Assembly: GCF_009793355.1 (NCBI RefSeq)
Contig: NZ_WTKP01000006.1
Span: forward strand, 124,001 to 188,000
Length of the DNA: 64,000 bases
Direction of reading: 5' to 3'
Origin: Vreelandella zhuhanensis
Lineage (GTDB): Bacteria > Pseudomonadota > Gammaproteobacteria > Pseudomonadales > Halomonadaceae
This document shows, piece by piece, positions 8,636 to 17,247 of the stretch. The notes under the pieces were generated by a model. The model was not told the origin of the DNA. It saw only the letters and a program-made list of their open reading frames with translations, and searched no databases. The translations under genes and the position numbers were made by a program. Every line of letters starts with the position of its first letter. The first letter of the stretch is position 1.

Positions 8636-8677
8636 TAGGCTACTCTGCCCAGGACCCTGTAGCTTGACGTGCATCAA
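8636..8677 (-). promoter_or_regulatory. FNR/Anr-type site and inferred ttrBCA promoter
   Basis: TTGACGTGCATCAA at 8664-8677 differs from the FNR consensus TTGAT-N4-ATCAA at one position. If it is centred at -41.5, the start site falls near 8629 and the -10 region near 8637-8642, which reads TAGCCT on the minus strand and fits a TAnnnT hexamer. This is the class II FNR-activated layout expected for an anaerobic reductase. The site is seen directly; its use is inferred. Confidence 0.7.
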
Positions 8678-8694
8678 CTAAACGTTAGCAGGCT

Positions 8695-8722
8695 TTTAAT
8701 GTTCGCTTAATCTTCTATTAAC
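8695..8722. promoter_or_regulatory. Three 11-bp-phased TTAAY repeats, probable response-regulator site
   Basis: TTTAAT (8695-8700), CTTAAT (8706-8711) and ATTAAC (8717-8722) recur at exactly 11-bp intervals, like the CTTAAT-N5-CTTAAT boxes bound by PmrA/QseB-type OmpR-family regulators. They lie between the divergent ttrB and response-regulator genes. A TATTTT hexamer at 8738-8743 could be the -10 of the two-component operon, placing the repeats in the -28 to -55 zone. They also sit just upstream of the FNR site of ttrBCA. The rest of the 353-bp gap is AT-rich without a gene. Confidence 0.6.
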
Positions 8723-8927
8723 TATTTGATTTAAAAATATTTTATCCGATTCTGCGTTCAAAAAAATTTTGCCAAGCAGAACAGCTTCCTGTGCACCTGC
8801 CATGTCCTCGCTCTCGCGGGTGTGATGATTGTTTAGGTCTTGGCTAGTGTCTCTCATCCTGACTTCATCGGCATATGCCAAGCTATGCCGGGAATTGATT
8901 TTCGCATCACGGAACAAGGAGAGGGGT

Positions 8928-9605
8928 ATGCGCGTACTGCTCGTCGAAGATGACGCGCCAGTGGCCGCTGGCGTCGAGACCGGCTTGGCCCTGAGCGACT
9001 TCGTGGTCGATACCGTCACCACGCTGGTGGCCGCGCGAGGTGCTCTGGCGACGATCGACTATGAGGCGGTCGTGCTCGACCGCCGTCTGCCCGACGGCGA
9101 TGGGCTGACGCTGTTGCAAGAGTGGCGTCGGTCGGGCGTTGCGACGCCGGTGCTGATGCTGACGGCACGAGACGCCGTGGCCAGTCGCATCGAGGGCCTC
9201 CAGGGAGGGGCCGACGATTACCTGGTCAAGCCGTTCGATCTGGACGAGTTGACCGCGAGGCTTCAGGCGCTCCTGCGCCGTGCGGCAGGGCAGGTCGACA
9301 GCTCCCTTCGTCACGGTAATCTGGCCCTGGACCCTGTCGCTCGCAGTGTCACGCTTGATGGCGTACCGGTGGCACTGGGACGCCGGGAGTTGATGCTGCT
9401 GGAGGCACTGATCCGTGCTCGCGGGCGAATCCTGAGTGCCGATCAATTGAAGGATTGCCTCTACAGCATCGATGACGAGATCGAAAGCAATGCGCTCAAC
9501 GTGCAGATCTATCAGCTGCGGCGCAAGCTTGGGCGCAACGTGATCGAGACGGTCCGAGGCATCGGTTATCGCCTCGGCGCACCGAGTGGCGATACGCCAT
9601 CATGA
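8928..9605 (+). CDS. OmpR/PhoB-family response regulator, DsbR-like
   Basis: A 225-residue regulator with an N-terminal receiver (acidic pair in LLVEDD, phospho-acceptor Asp51 in VVLDRRLPDGDG, conserved Lys in YLVKPFD) and a C-terminal winged helix ending in NVIETVRGIGYRLG. It belongs to the PmrA/QseB/CopR branch. The ATG at 8928 is chosen because AGGAGAGG lies just before it; an upstream in-frame start would add 33 residues ahead of the receiver. It overlaps the kinase gene by ATGA. Its position next to dsbD-tlpA-dsbG matches, from memory, a copper-sensing DsbRS system of Pseudomonas aeruginosa, so control of the dsb genes is the likely role. Confidence 0.85.
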   Translation: MRVLLVEDDAPVAAGVETGLALSDFVVDTVTTLVAARGALATIDYEAVVLDRRLPDGDGLTLLQEWRRSGVATPVLMLTARDAVASRIEGLQGGADDYLVKPFDLDELTARLQALLRRAAGQVDSSLRHGNLALDPVARSVTLDGVPVALGRRELMLLEALIRARGRILSADQLKDCLYSIDDEIESNALNVQIYQLRRKLGRNVIETVRGIGYRLGAPSGDTPS

Positions 9606-10909
9606 GCCTGCGTCTGAGACTCGTGGCCACGCTTGGGATGACATTGATGCTGCTGTGGGGAATCACCGCGGCGTGGTCGATGCGCGACCTGTCGAACCAG
9701 CTCGAGCACGCGATGGATCAGCGCCTGGCGCAATCGGCGCGCATGGTGGCGAATCTGCTGGATCGCGCCCCGGCGGCTGCATGGAATGGCGAGGAAGGCG
9801 GTGTAACGTCGACCATTCCCGCGCTCGAGAATGTCGCTTGTCGCGTTTCGTCGCTGCGCGGAAAGATGGTGGCCGGCACGCATCCTGAAATGAACGACGT
9901 TCTTGCGATCGATGCCGAAGGTTACAGCTATCGCAATCACGCTGGGCAGCGCTGGCGTGTCTACACCCTGGTCGACGATGACAAGCGAATCACCGTGGCG
10001 GATCGCCTGCGTGAGCGGGAATCGCTTTTGGCACAGGTGCGCCGTGCCGCCTTCTATCCGTTTCTGCTTGCGCTGATCGGCAGCCTCATCGCCTTGTGGT
10101 GGGGCGTGACCCGGGGGCTATCGCCGCTTTCGAAGTTACAGCGGCAGCTGAATTCACGCGACCATGACGACCTCTCGGCATTGCCCGTTCGCAGGTTGCC
10201 CGGCGAAATTCGGCCGCTGATCGATGGCTTCAACACCTTGCTTGCACGGACTCGGCGGATGCTCGAATTGGAGCAACGTTTCACCGACGATGCCGCTCAC
10301 GAGCTGCGGACACCGCTGACCGCCATTCGCACCCATCTTCAGATCGCACGACGGGTCGAGGGGAACCCGCACCGGGAAGCAATGCGGCAGGCCGAGGCGG
10401 GTGTGAGACGGCTGACGCAAACGCTCGACCAGCTGTTGCTGCTAGCACGGATGGAGAGCGAAGAGATCACCCGGGGAAGTCTCGATCCCACGCCTCTCGA
10501 GGAGGCACTGGAAACCGCGATGACCGAAACCGGCAGTCGCGACCGTTGTCGTTACAACGAGAGGGTGAGCCGGATACACATCGCCCTGTCGGGTTCGCTA
10601 CTGGTGATCACGCTGCGTAATCTGCTCGGGAATGCGGTGCGCCATGGTTTGCCTGGCGCCCCGATCGAGATCGAGGCGCAAGAATCGAATGGCATGGCGG
10701 TGATCAACATCATCAACCAGGGGGAAACCATTCAGCCCGAACAGCTTGCCCGCCTGACGGAGCGGTTCCAGCGCGGAAATCACCCCCAGGGTAGTGGCCT
10801 GGGGCTCTCCATCGTCGACGCGATCGTCACCCGTGCCGGTGGTCGGGTGACGTTCACGTCCGGCAACGGCATCGGGCTGCGGGTGTCGCTCCAGTTGCCG
10901 TCGAGTTGA
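9602..10909 (+). CDS. Sensor histidine kinase, QseC/DsbS-like
   Basis: The 435-residue kinase has a first transmembrane helix near 6-24, a periplasmic domain to about 150, a second helix near 151-169, a HAMP-like linker, the H-box FTDDAAHELRTPLTAI with His233, an N-box (LRNLLGNAVRHG) and a G-box (GSGLGLSIVD). All catalytic boxes look intact. The periplasmic domain holds a single cysteine, Cys80 in ENVACRVSS. A lone periplasmic Cys near this position is what I recall for the copper-sensing DsbS kinase, which suggests metal or thiol sensing here (inference). The gene is coupled to the regulator by an ATGA overlap and converges on dsbG. Confidence 0.85.
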   Translation: MSLRLRLVATLGMTLMLLWGITAAWSMRDLSNQLEHAMDQRLAQSARMVANLLDRAPAAAWNGEEGGVTSTIPALENVACRVSSLRGKMVAGTHPEMNDVLAIDAEGYSYRNHAGQRWRVYTLVDDDKRITVADRLRERESLLAQVRRAAFYPFLLALIGSLIALWWGVTRGLSPLSKLQRQLNSRDHDDLSALPVRRLPGEIRPLIDGFNTLLARTRRMLELEQRFTDDAAHELRTPLTAIRTHLQIARRVEGNPHREAMRQAEAGVRRLTQTLDQLLLLARMESEEITRGSLDPTPLEEALETAMTETGSRDRCRYNERVSRIHIALSGSLLVITLRNLLGNAVRHGLPGAPIEIEAQESNGMAVINIINQGETIQPEQLARLTERFQRGNHPQGSGLGLSIVDAIVTRAGGRVTFTSGNGIGLRVSLQLPSS

Positions 10910-10921
10910 TCCAGTGAGGGG

Positions 10922-11737
10922 TCAGGGCGCGTCGCTACCCATGACGCGGCGAAGCTTGTCCGGCGTGGGAGCACCCATGACTTTGCGTACCTCGCCATCA
11001 TCGTCCTGATAGAAGGTCACGGGTGTTGCGTAGAGTTGGCCGTCGCGCATCATCTGGGTGTTTTCGCTGACCCACTGTTCGCTTTGATCACTGCCCGCGC
11101 TGTCCGGTAGGGCGCCGCTGCGAAAGTGCTCGGCGATCGCATCGCCGGGGTTATCTGCGCTGAGAAGCGCTGCCGCTTTTTCGGGGCTGTCTGCCTTGAG
11201 AATACCCACCATCAGATGGCGAATCTGAACCTTGCCGCTCTCGACCCAGGGTTGGGCATCCTCCCAGAACTTGCGGCAGTAAGGGCAGTTGGGGTCACTG
11301 AAGGTATAGATCACGCGTGGTGCATCGACATCTCCATCGCGAACCCAGTGATGATCAGCCATCTGCTGCCAAAGCTCGGCGTTCCTGGGGCCGTTGACGA
11401 GCTGCTCCAGCCGCTGGGTAGAGACGTCTCGTCCCTGGGCATCGATCAGCGTGCCGACGATGGCATGCTCACCGTCCGTGGTCATATACGCCGCGACGGC
11501 CTGGCCGCGCATGCTGGCGGCATAGCCCAGGCCGTCGGGCGCGTCGAATTCACCGTGAATCGTGAAACCTTGCTGCTCCAGCGCTTTAATCGGCGTGGGC
11601 CAGTCGTTGTCGGCGGCAGCTGGCAGGCTCGCCGCCAGGGCGATGCCGACACTGAAGGTAGCCATCAAAGCGCGCCGTGGCGTCATGCGGGGATTGCGAA
11701 TGTACATAGGGGTTGTTTCCAAGGTTGAAAGGTTCAT
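10922..11737 (-). CDS. dsbG: Thiol:disulfide isomerase/chaperone, DsbG-like
   Basis: A 271-residue periplasmic protein of the DsbC/DsbG family. A signal peptide ends near AAASLPAAADN. An N-terminal dimerisation-type domain precedes a thioredoxin fold with the redox motif CPYC at about 151-154 and a cis-Pro loop TPVTF near 241. CPYC favours DsbG over DsbC (CGYC). DsbG protects single cysteines from over-oxidation and is kept reduced by DsbD. The ATG at 11737 overlaps the stop of the upstream tlpA-like gene as ATGA; in-frame ATGs at 11707 and 11686 are alternatives closer to the signal peptide. It is the last gene of the dsb operon. Confidence 0.85.
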   Translation of the reverse strand: MNLSTLETTPMYIRNPRMTPRRALMATFSVGIALAASLPAAADNDWPTPIKALEQQGFTIHGEFDAPDGLGYAASMRGQAVAAYMTTDGEHAIVGTLIDAQGRDVSTQRLEQLVNGPRNAELWQQMADHHWVRDGDVDAPRVIYTFSDPNCPYCRKFWEDAQPWVESGKVQIRHLMVGILKADSPEKAAALLSADNPGDAIAEHFRSGALPDSAGSDQSEQWVSENTQMMRDGQLYATPVTFYQDDDGEVRKVMGAPTPDKLRRVMGSDAP

Positions 11738-12558
11738 GGTTCGAGACGCTCGAGACTGCGATCGAGCGTGGCGCGGGAAAGCTCACCGAAGTGGGTGTCG
11801 ATAAGCATGCCATCGGCGTTGTAATAGAGCGTGGTCGGCATGGCCATGGCGCCCACCTCCTGGCCGAAGGCCATGTTCGGGTCGCGATAGACGTGATCGA
11901 GTGCCAGAGACTCTCGCTGCATGAAGGTATTGATCGTACCGACGCTCTCGCCCTGGTTGACGAACACGAACGTTATGTCGTCCCGCTCCTGCTGGGCCTG
12001 TTCGAGTATCGGCATCTCGCGACGACAAGGAGGGCACCAGCTGGCCCAGAGATTGATCACCATGGGCTGGTCGGCGTCTTGCAGCACGCCGGGCAAGCTC
12101 ACCTGCGTACCATCGAGGACGGTCAGCGGTATCGACGGTACGGTCGCCCCTCGAGGGACCATCAGTGCCAGTACACCCGCGGTCAGCGACCAGACCAGAG
12201 CGCCCGATACCACGGCGATGCCGAGCGGTCGCCGCTCGCCAGGGTGGCGCCATAGCCGCCAGGCGAGATAGAGCGAGGCGATGGCAAGACCGGCCAGTGG
12301 CTCGAAGCCGCCATCGCGGATGTCCAGCCAGGACCAGAAGGTTTCGTAGCTCTCCCAGTATCGGGCGACGAAAACGCCCCGCGCCCCGACCACGCCGATG
12401 AGCAGGGCATTGAACAAGCGATCGCCGACACTGAGCTGTCGCCGGCGGCCTAGCCAGGCACCGACGATCAGCGCGACGACCATCGACACAACCAGCAACA
12501 GCTGTCCCAGACTCAGGCCGAGCGGGCCGATGGCCAGGCTGCGATCCAGGGGATTCAT
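11734..12558 (-). CDS. Membrane-anchored TlpA/DsbE-like thioredoxin
   Basis: A 274-residue protein with an N-terminal membrane region of about four helices (residues 15-135) and a C-terminal periplasmic thioredoxin domain with WCPPC (Cys175, Cys178) and a cis-Pro in GAMAMPTTL. The N-terminal part recalls the membrane core of prolipoprotein diacylglyceryl transferase, a fusion seen in some TlpA-family proteins. Reduction by DsbD and delivery of electrons to DsbG or other periplasmic targets is the likely role. The ATG at 12558 overlaps the dsbD stop as ATGA; longer in-frame readings lie inside dsbD. The end overlaps dsbG in the same way. Confidence 0.82.
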   Translation of the reverse strand: MNPLDRSLAIGPLGLSLGQLLLVVSMVVALIVGAWLGRRRQLSVGDRLFNALLIGVVGARGVFVARYWESYETFWSWLDIRDGGFEPLAGLAIASLYLAWRLWRHPGERRPLGIAVVSGALVWSLTAGVLALMVPRGATVPSIPLTVLDGTQVSLPGVLQDADQPMVINLWASWCPPCRREMPILEQAQQERDDITFVFVNQGESVGTINTFMQRESLALDHVYRDPNMAFGQEVGAMAMPTTLYYNADGMLIDTHFGELSRATLDRSLERLEP

Positions 12559-14423
12559 GAGCGACTCCCATTTGTGTTTTTGCCCGCTCGTTTGGCCTGA
12601 TCGAAGCGGTCGAGAAAGGTTTCGGCGTTCAGTTCGCCGATGATACGGGCACTGCGACGTTCGTCCCCGTCGGGGCCGAACCACATCAGCGTCGGTGGGC
12701 CGACGACACCAAAGTGCTGCATGATGGCCTGGTCATGAGCATCATAGTCGGTGACATCGATGCTCAGTCGTTGCACATCCTGCAGCTCGGCCTGGACGGT
12801 CGGGTCGGTGAAGACTTCCTGCTCGATCACCTCGCAGGAAATGCACCAGTCGGCGGTGAATTCGACGAGCGTCATCCGGCTACTTTCAGCGGCCTGCGCG
12901 ATACGGGCGTCGAGCATTGCCAGGTCATTGACCTCATCGAACGCGAGCGGCTGGCCGGCGGGCGATACCGTCGAGGCATCGCCCGCCGAGGCATAGACCG
13001 CCAGCGGTCGCCACGGATCATGGGCGCCACCCGCGGCTCCGATCAGTATCAGCGAGCTCCACAGAGCGATGACCGCTGCGCTGGCGGTCGTTACCTGGGG
13101 CACCACGCTCGAGGCGTTGGCGCTTCGTGCCAGGGCGCGGAGCGAAACGGCAAAGCCCAGCCCCAGAGCGCCCCAAAGGCCGAGGACGATGGCGTCCGGC
13201 ACCACGCGAGCGACGAACCAGATCGCCATCCCCAGCAGAACGAAGCCGAAAAAGGCTCTGACGCGAATCATCCAGGCACCCGGCTTGGGCAGCAGGCGAC
13301 TACCGATGGTGCAGATCAGGATCAGCGGTGCGCCCATCCCGAGGCCAAGCGATAGCAGCGCCGCACCACCTAGCCAGGGATTGCCGCTTTCGGCGATGAA
13401 GAGTAGCGCCCCCGCCAGCGGTGCGGTCATGCAGGGACCCACCAGCAGGGCGGAGAGCACGCCCATCCCGGCAACCCCTTTCAAGCGTCCGCCGCGTTGG
13501 CGCACCATCCGGGCATCCAGGCGCTGCCGCAGCATTCTCGGCAGCTCCAGTTCGAACAGGCCGAACATGGCCAGTGCGAGAACAATGAAAAGCAGCGCAA
13601 ACAGGCCGATGAACCAGGTGTTCTGGAACAGTATCTGCAGGTTGGCGCCGGCCATGGCGGCGGCAACCCCGAGTACCGCGTAGGTGGCGGCCATGGGCAG
13701 AACGTAGGCGGTAGACAGCACGAAACCGGTCCTCCGCTGACTCTCTCCCGCCTTGCGCTGACCGACGATCAGGCTGGACAGGATCGGGATCATCGGCAGC
13801 ACGCAGGGGGTGAACGTCAGAAGCAGGCCCATGCCGAAGAAGGCGGCCAGCGCCCAGACCCAGTTACTGCCGGCCAGCTGCGCCGCCAGTTGCTGATCTT
13901 CCGCCATCCCTGCTTCTGGATCGGAAACGGGACTCGATGTCGCGGTCGAGACGGGGGTCGTGTTCGTGGTATCGGAAGCCAGGTCGAAGGTCCGCTGCTG
14001 CGGCGGATAGCACAGCCCGGCGTCGGCGCACCCCTGCCAGTGGAGGGTTAACGTGTCGACGTCACCGGGGCGCGTGGTCATGCTCAGCGCCTGACGGTAG
14101 ACCTCGGAGCGACCGAAGTACTCGTCCTCGATGGACTCCCCATCGGGCATGTCCAGCGATAGCTCCCGGCCTTCCGTGTCGGCAGAGAAACTGTGGCGGT
14201 AGAGGTAGTAACCGGGTTCGATCTGCCAATCGATCGCCAGTTCATCGCCATCCTGAGCCAGCGTTGGCTTGAAGGCCTGATCCGGGTGCAGAAAATCCCC
14301 CTGCTGCCCGAAGGGACTCTGGGCGGTGGCCACTGTGGCAATGCTGAGCATGGCCAGCATCAGTAGCCACCGCACGAGCCCCGATCGCATGACCCCTTGC
14401 ATTGGCCGCGTCTTTGGTCGCAT
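12555..14423 (-). CDS. dsbD: Thiol:disulfide interchange protein DsbD
   Basis: A 622-residue inner-membrane electron transporter with all three redox modules. After a signal peptide, the alpha domain carries the pair in CADAGLCYPP. The eight-helix beta domain carries paired cysteines in LTFTPCVLPM and GPCMTAPLAG. The gamma thioredoxin domain carries WCISCE. DsbD moves electrons from cytoplasmic thioredoxin to periplasmic DsbG/TlpA-type partners. The ATG at 14423 is preferred because AGGAG stands 8 nt upstream; GTG 14432 and ATG 14429 lie too close to that site. It is the first gene of a fully overlapped dsbD-tlpA-dsbG operon facing the regulator pair. Confidence 0.93.
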   Translation of the reverse strand: MRPKTRPMQGVMRSGLVRWLLMLAMLSIATVATAQSPFGQQGDFLHPDQAFKPTLAQDGDELAIDWQIEPGYYLYRHSFSADTEGRELSLDMPDGESIEDEYFGRSEVYRQALSMTTRPGDVDTLTLHWQGCADAGLCYPPQQRTFDLASDTTNTTPVSTATSSPVSDPEAGMAEDQQLAAQLAGSNWVWALAAFFGMGLLLTFTPCVLPMIPILSSLIVGQRKAGESQRRTGFVLSTAYVLPMAATYAVLGVAAAMAGANLQILFQNTWFIGLFALLFIVLALAMFGLFELELPRMLRQRLDARMVRQRGGRLKGVAGMGVLSALLVGPCMTAPLAGALLFIAESGNPWLGGAALLSLGLGMGAPLILICTIGSRLLPKPGAWMIRVRAFFGFVLLGMAIWFVARVVPDAIVLGLWGALGLGFAVSLRALARSANASSVVPQVTTASAAVIALWSSLILIGAAGGAHDPWRPLAVYASAGDASTVSPAGQPLAFDEVNDLAMLDARIAQAAESSRMTLVEFTADWCISCEVIEQEVFTDPTVQAELQDVQRLSIDVTDYDAHDQAIMQHFGVVGPPTLMWFGPDGDERRSARIIGELNAETFLDRFDQAKRAGKNTNGSRS

Positions 14424-14530
14424 TTCCATCACTCCTGATTTGATGCCGGCCAGGTTGGACCATGGGGATGAGCTGAAAATGAAGCTCGCTTGCTATCGCG
14501 GGCTCGAAGGTATATTCATAAAACAAATAT

Positions 14531-14611
14531 CGTTATTCTGATGGAATTCGGCTGGCGTTATTCTGGCCTTACGGTCGCGTCATCAACCTATCGCCTCATT
14601 AACCTATCGCG
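14531..14611. repeat. Short direct repeats in the dsbD / L,D-transpeptidase intergenic region
   Basis: Two 16-bp tandem copies, TCATCAACCTATCGCC (14580-14595) and TCATTAACCTATCGCG (14596-14611), lie just upstream of the transpeptidase gene. A separate 10-bp direct repeat CGTTATTCTG occurs at 14531-14540 and 14556-14565. They sit between divergent promoters and may be regulator half-sites; no regulator can be named. Confidence 0.55.
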
Positions 14612-14643
14612 AAAGAAATCAAAGCTTAAAATTGAGTATTGTC

Positions 14644-15696
14644 ATGAACAGTAATCTAGTGTCATCAGGTTTAAAGAACAGTGTGATGGCAGTGCGTACT
14701 GCAGTAGCGTTAGGAGCCTGTATGTGGCCGTTAGTGGGATATGCAGACGCGGACGCTGTGCCTGAAAACCACCATGTGATTCCGGCCCAAGGCGACCTTA
14801 TAGGCCAGGATTATCAAGTGATCGCCAATAAAGAAGATACGCTGATCGACATTGCCCGTACGCATAACATTGGCTACGAGGAGATACGTTCCGCGAATCC
14901 CGAGGTGAGTATCTGGATGCCAGGTGAAGGCGTCGCGGTCACAATTCCAAGACGCCATATTTTACCTGACGTAGCGCGAACAGGCATTGTGATTAACGTC
15001 GCCGAACTTAGGCTTTATTATTACCCTGAGGTAGGGGAAGGGGAGACGCCGCGGATAGAAACGTATCCGATTGGAATTGGCCGCGAAGGCTATAATACGC
15101 CGCTTGGGATCACTGAAACGACCATTCGTTTGGAGCAGCCGGCGTGGTATCCGCCGCAATCAATGCGCCAGGAGGCCGCTGAGCGCGGAGATCCTGCCCC
15201 AGCTGTTGTTCCCCCAGGGCCTGATAATCCCCTAGGTGAGCACGCTATCTTATTGGATATTCCGGGCTACTTGATACATGGCACAAACCAGCCTGACGGT
15301 ATCGGTATGCGCGCCAGTCGCGGCTGCATTCGGATGTACCCTGAGGATATTGGGTCGATATTTGATGACATTCCCAGCGGTACCCAGGTCAATATTATCG
15401 ATCAAGCGATTAAAGTCGGTGCAGACGAAGACGGTGCTGCTTATGTGCAAGTCTTCAAGACATTTGCTAATGATGAGTCAATCACTGAAACATTAAAGGA
15501 AATGCTTGTTTCGCAATCACTTGTTGCAGAGGATGCCTTGGATAAACTCGATGACCAGCGATTAGGCGAACTGTTTGAGCAGCCGGATGAACAAGTAAAA
15601 TCGTTATCGTCATTATATAAAGTGCCTAATGGAAACGGTGATGAACCAACTGATGGGTCAGGCATCCTGAAAGACTTTTTAACGCGAATCGAGTGA
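14644..15696 (+). CDS. L,D-transpeptidase (YkuD domain) with LysM
   Basis: A 350-residue exported protein. A signal peptide ends near GYADA; a LysM-like domain follows (about 57-95, YQVIANKEDTLIDIARTHNI); the YkuD catalytic domain contains the HGTN histidine and the nucleophile Cys228 in ASRGCIRMYP. It resembles the ErfK/YbiS/YcfS/YnhG enzymes that attach lipoproteins to peptidoglycan or form meso-DAP cross-links. The C-terminal 90 residues are polar and variable. Base composition is clearly more AT-rich than both neighbouring operons, suggesting different ancestry. The ATG at 14644 is chosen; a TTG at 14632 is also possible. Confidence 0.88.
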   Translation: MNSNLVSSGLKNSVMAVRTAVALGACMWPLVGYADADAVPENHHVIPAQGDLIGQDYQVIANKEDTLIDIARTHNIGYEEIRSANPEVSIWMPGEGVAVTIPRRHILPDVARTGIVINVAELRLYYYPEVGEGETPRIETYPIGIGREGYNTPLGITETTIRLEQPAWYPPQSMRQEAAERGDPAPAVVPPGPDNPLGEHAILLDIPGYLIHGTNQPDGIGMRASRGCIRMYPEDIGSIFDDIPSGTQVNIIDQAIKVGADEDGAAYVQVFKTFANDESITETLKEMLVSQSLVAEDALDKLDDQRLGELFEQPDEQVKSLSSLYKVPNGNGDEPTDGSGILKDFLTRIE

Positions 15697-15703
15697 CAGT
15701 ACG

Positions 15704-15727
15704 CAGCGGCTAAGCCGCGCGTTTTCT
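15704..15727 (+). terminator. Probable terminator after the L,D-transpeptidase gene
   Basis: GCGGC (15706-15710) and GCCGC (15714-15718) form a short hairpin followed by a TTTT tract. The rest of the 15697-15999 gap holds a 9-bp direct repeat GTGCTTTCA at 15804-15812 and 15817-15825 and no convincing gene. Confidence 0.5.
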
Positions 15728-15999
15728 AATAAAATACCCATTATACGAACTGTGAAGTAAGAAGCAGGGCGCAAGAAAGCAACGAAGTTGGCTGCTTTAA
15801 AAAGTGCTTTCACGACGTGCTTTCAAGCGTTCGCGCTTCAGGCTTCCAGTGTGCCTGCCGAAAGAATGCGCCATGGCGCTTGAACCGTCGTGCCGAGAAT
15901 TGCTGCGTTATGTTGCCGCACCACCGGGGGCAGCCAATTCGCCTAAATGCTTTGGCAAGGTATAGTGGCCGCTGTTTTATTCCCTATGCAGATATCCTT

Positions 16000-17247
16000 A
16001 TGCTTAAGCGCTTAATACCTGTGGTGATCCTGGCCCTCGGCATCGTCGGCTTTATGGCTTTGCGTTTGACGCGCCCTGAGCCTGCCCCGGCGGTGGCTCA
16101 GGAGCGCAGCTGGCCCGTAGAGGCGTTGTCAGTATCGCTCGTCGAGCATGTCCCGTTGCTGCCGCTATTTGGCGAAGTGATGGCACCCGAGATGATCAAT
16201 TTAGTGGCGCCTATAGAAGCCCGGGTGGCTGTTCGCCCGGTCAGTGACGGGCAGCGAGTTGATGAAGGTGAATTACTGGTGGCGCTTGACGAGGCTGATC
16301 TTTTTCCACCGCTGCGCCAGGCCGAAGCAGAGGTGGCGGATCTTGAGGCCCAGCTGGAGAATCAGCGCATCCGCCATGGCAACGATCGCCAGGTATTAGC
16401 CCGAGAGCGTGAAATCCTTGCAAGTGCCAATCGTCAGCTGGAACGTAACCGTACGTTGGTGGCGCGGAACCTTACTTCTCAAGCCGATCTTGACGTGGCA
16501 CGAGACAATGTTGCGCGCGCTCAATTGAATGTGACCAGCCGTGAAAGTGCGGTCGCCGAGTTTCCCTCGCGTCTGGCAAGTCTGGAAGCGCGTCTGGCAC
16601 GCACTCAGGTGATGCTGGCGACAGCGCAACGCGACCTGGAACGCGGGCGTGCTCATGCACCCTTCGAGGGTAGAGTCACTCGTGTACAAGTAGCGCCCGG
16701 GGATCATGTGGCCGCCCGTGCCCCCTTATTGTCACTTTATCCAATTGACGGCTTGGAAATGCGCGCTCGCATCCCCCAGCGCTTTCGAGCGGAAATTGAA
16801 GAGCATCTGACGCAAGGCACACCGTTACTGGCCATAGCCGAGAGGGGCGAGCAGCGCTTTGTCCTTGAACGTTTAGCGGGGGAGAGCGACCCGACTGGCA
16901 TCGAGGCAATCTTCTCGCTGGAAAGCCAAACTCATGGGCTACGCCCCGGGTCCATGGTGACAGTGCAGCTAGAGCGCCCTGCAGTAGCCAATGCGCTGGC
17001 GGTTCCCTATGCCGCTCTGCACGGCCCCAACTTACTCTACCGCATTAATGGTGATAATCGACTTGAGCGCCAGCGCGTTGAGCGCCTGGGAGAAATCCAG
17101 AGGGATGAAGGTGAGCGTTGGCTATTGGTGCGTGCTGAAGAATTAAATGAGGGTGACCGAGTGATGGCAACCCATTTGCCCAATGCCATGCAGGGACTGC
17201 GTGTCGAGGTGACTGATGGGCTGGTGGGCAAAGGGATAAACCCATGA
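16000..17247 (+). CDS. RND efflux periplasmic adaptor (MFP)
   Basis: The 415-residue protein has one N-terminal membrane anchor (residues 3-22), a biotinyl/lipoyl-like half (VAVRPVSDGQRVDEGELLVAL), a long coiled-coil hairpin (about 110-210, rich in Glu/Arg/Ala), the second lipoyl half (APFEGRVTRVQVAPGDHV) and a beta-barrel region. It bridges an inner-membrane RND pump to an outer-membrane channel. The ATG at 16000 begins directly with the anchor; a longer reading from 15817 adds 61 residues unlike the family. Its stop overlaps the pump start as ATGA. No outer-membrane factor or regulator is adjacent; the substrate is unknown. Confidence 0.88.
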   Translation: MLKRLIPVVILALGIVGFMALRLTRPEPAPAVAQERSWPVEALSVSLVEHVPLLPLFGEVMAPEMINLVAPIEARVAVRPVSDGQRVDEGELLVALDEADLFPPLRQAEAEVADLEAQLENQRIRHGNDRQVLAREREILASANRQLERNRTLVARNLTSQADLDVARDNVARAQLNVTSRESAVAEFPSRLASLEARLARTQVMLATAQRDLERGRAHAPFEGRVTRVQVAPGDHVAARAPLLSLYPIDGLEMRARIPQRFRAEIEEHLTQGTPLLAIAERGEQRFVLERLAGESDPTGIEAIFSLESQTHGLRPGSMVTVQLERPAVANALAVPYAALHGPNLLYRINGDNRLERQRVERLGEIQRDEGERWLLVRAEELNEGDRVMATHLPNAMQGLRVEVTDGLVGKGINP

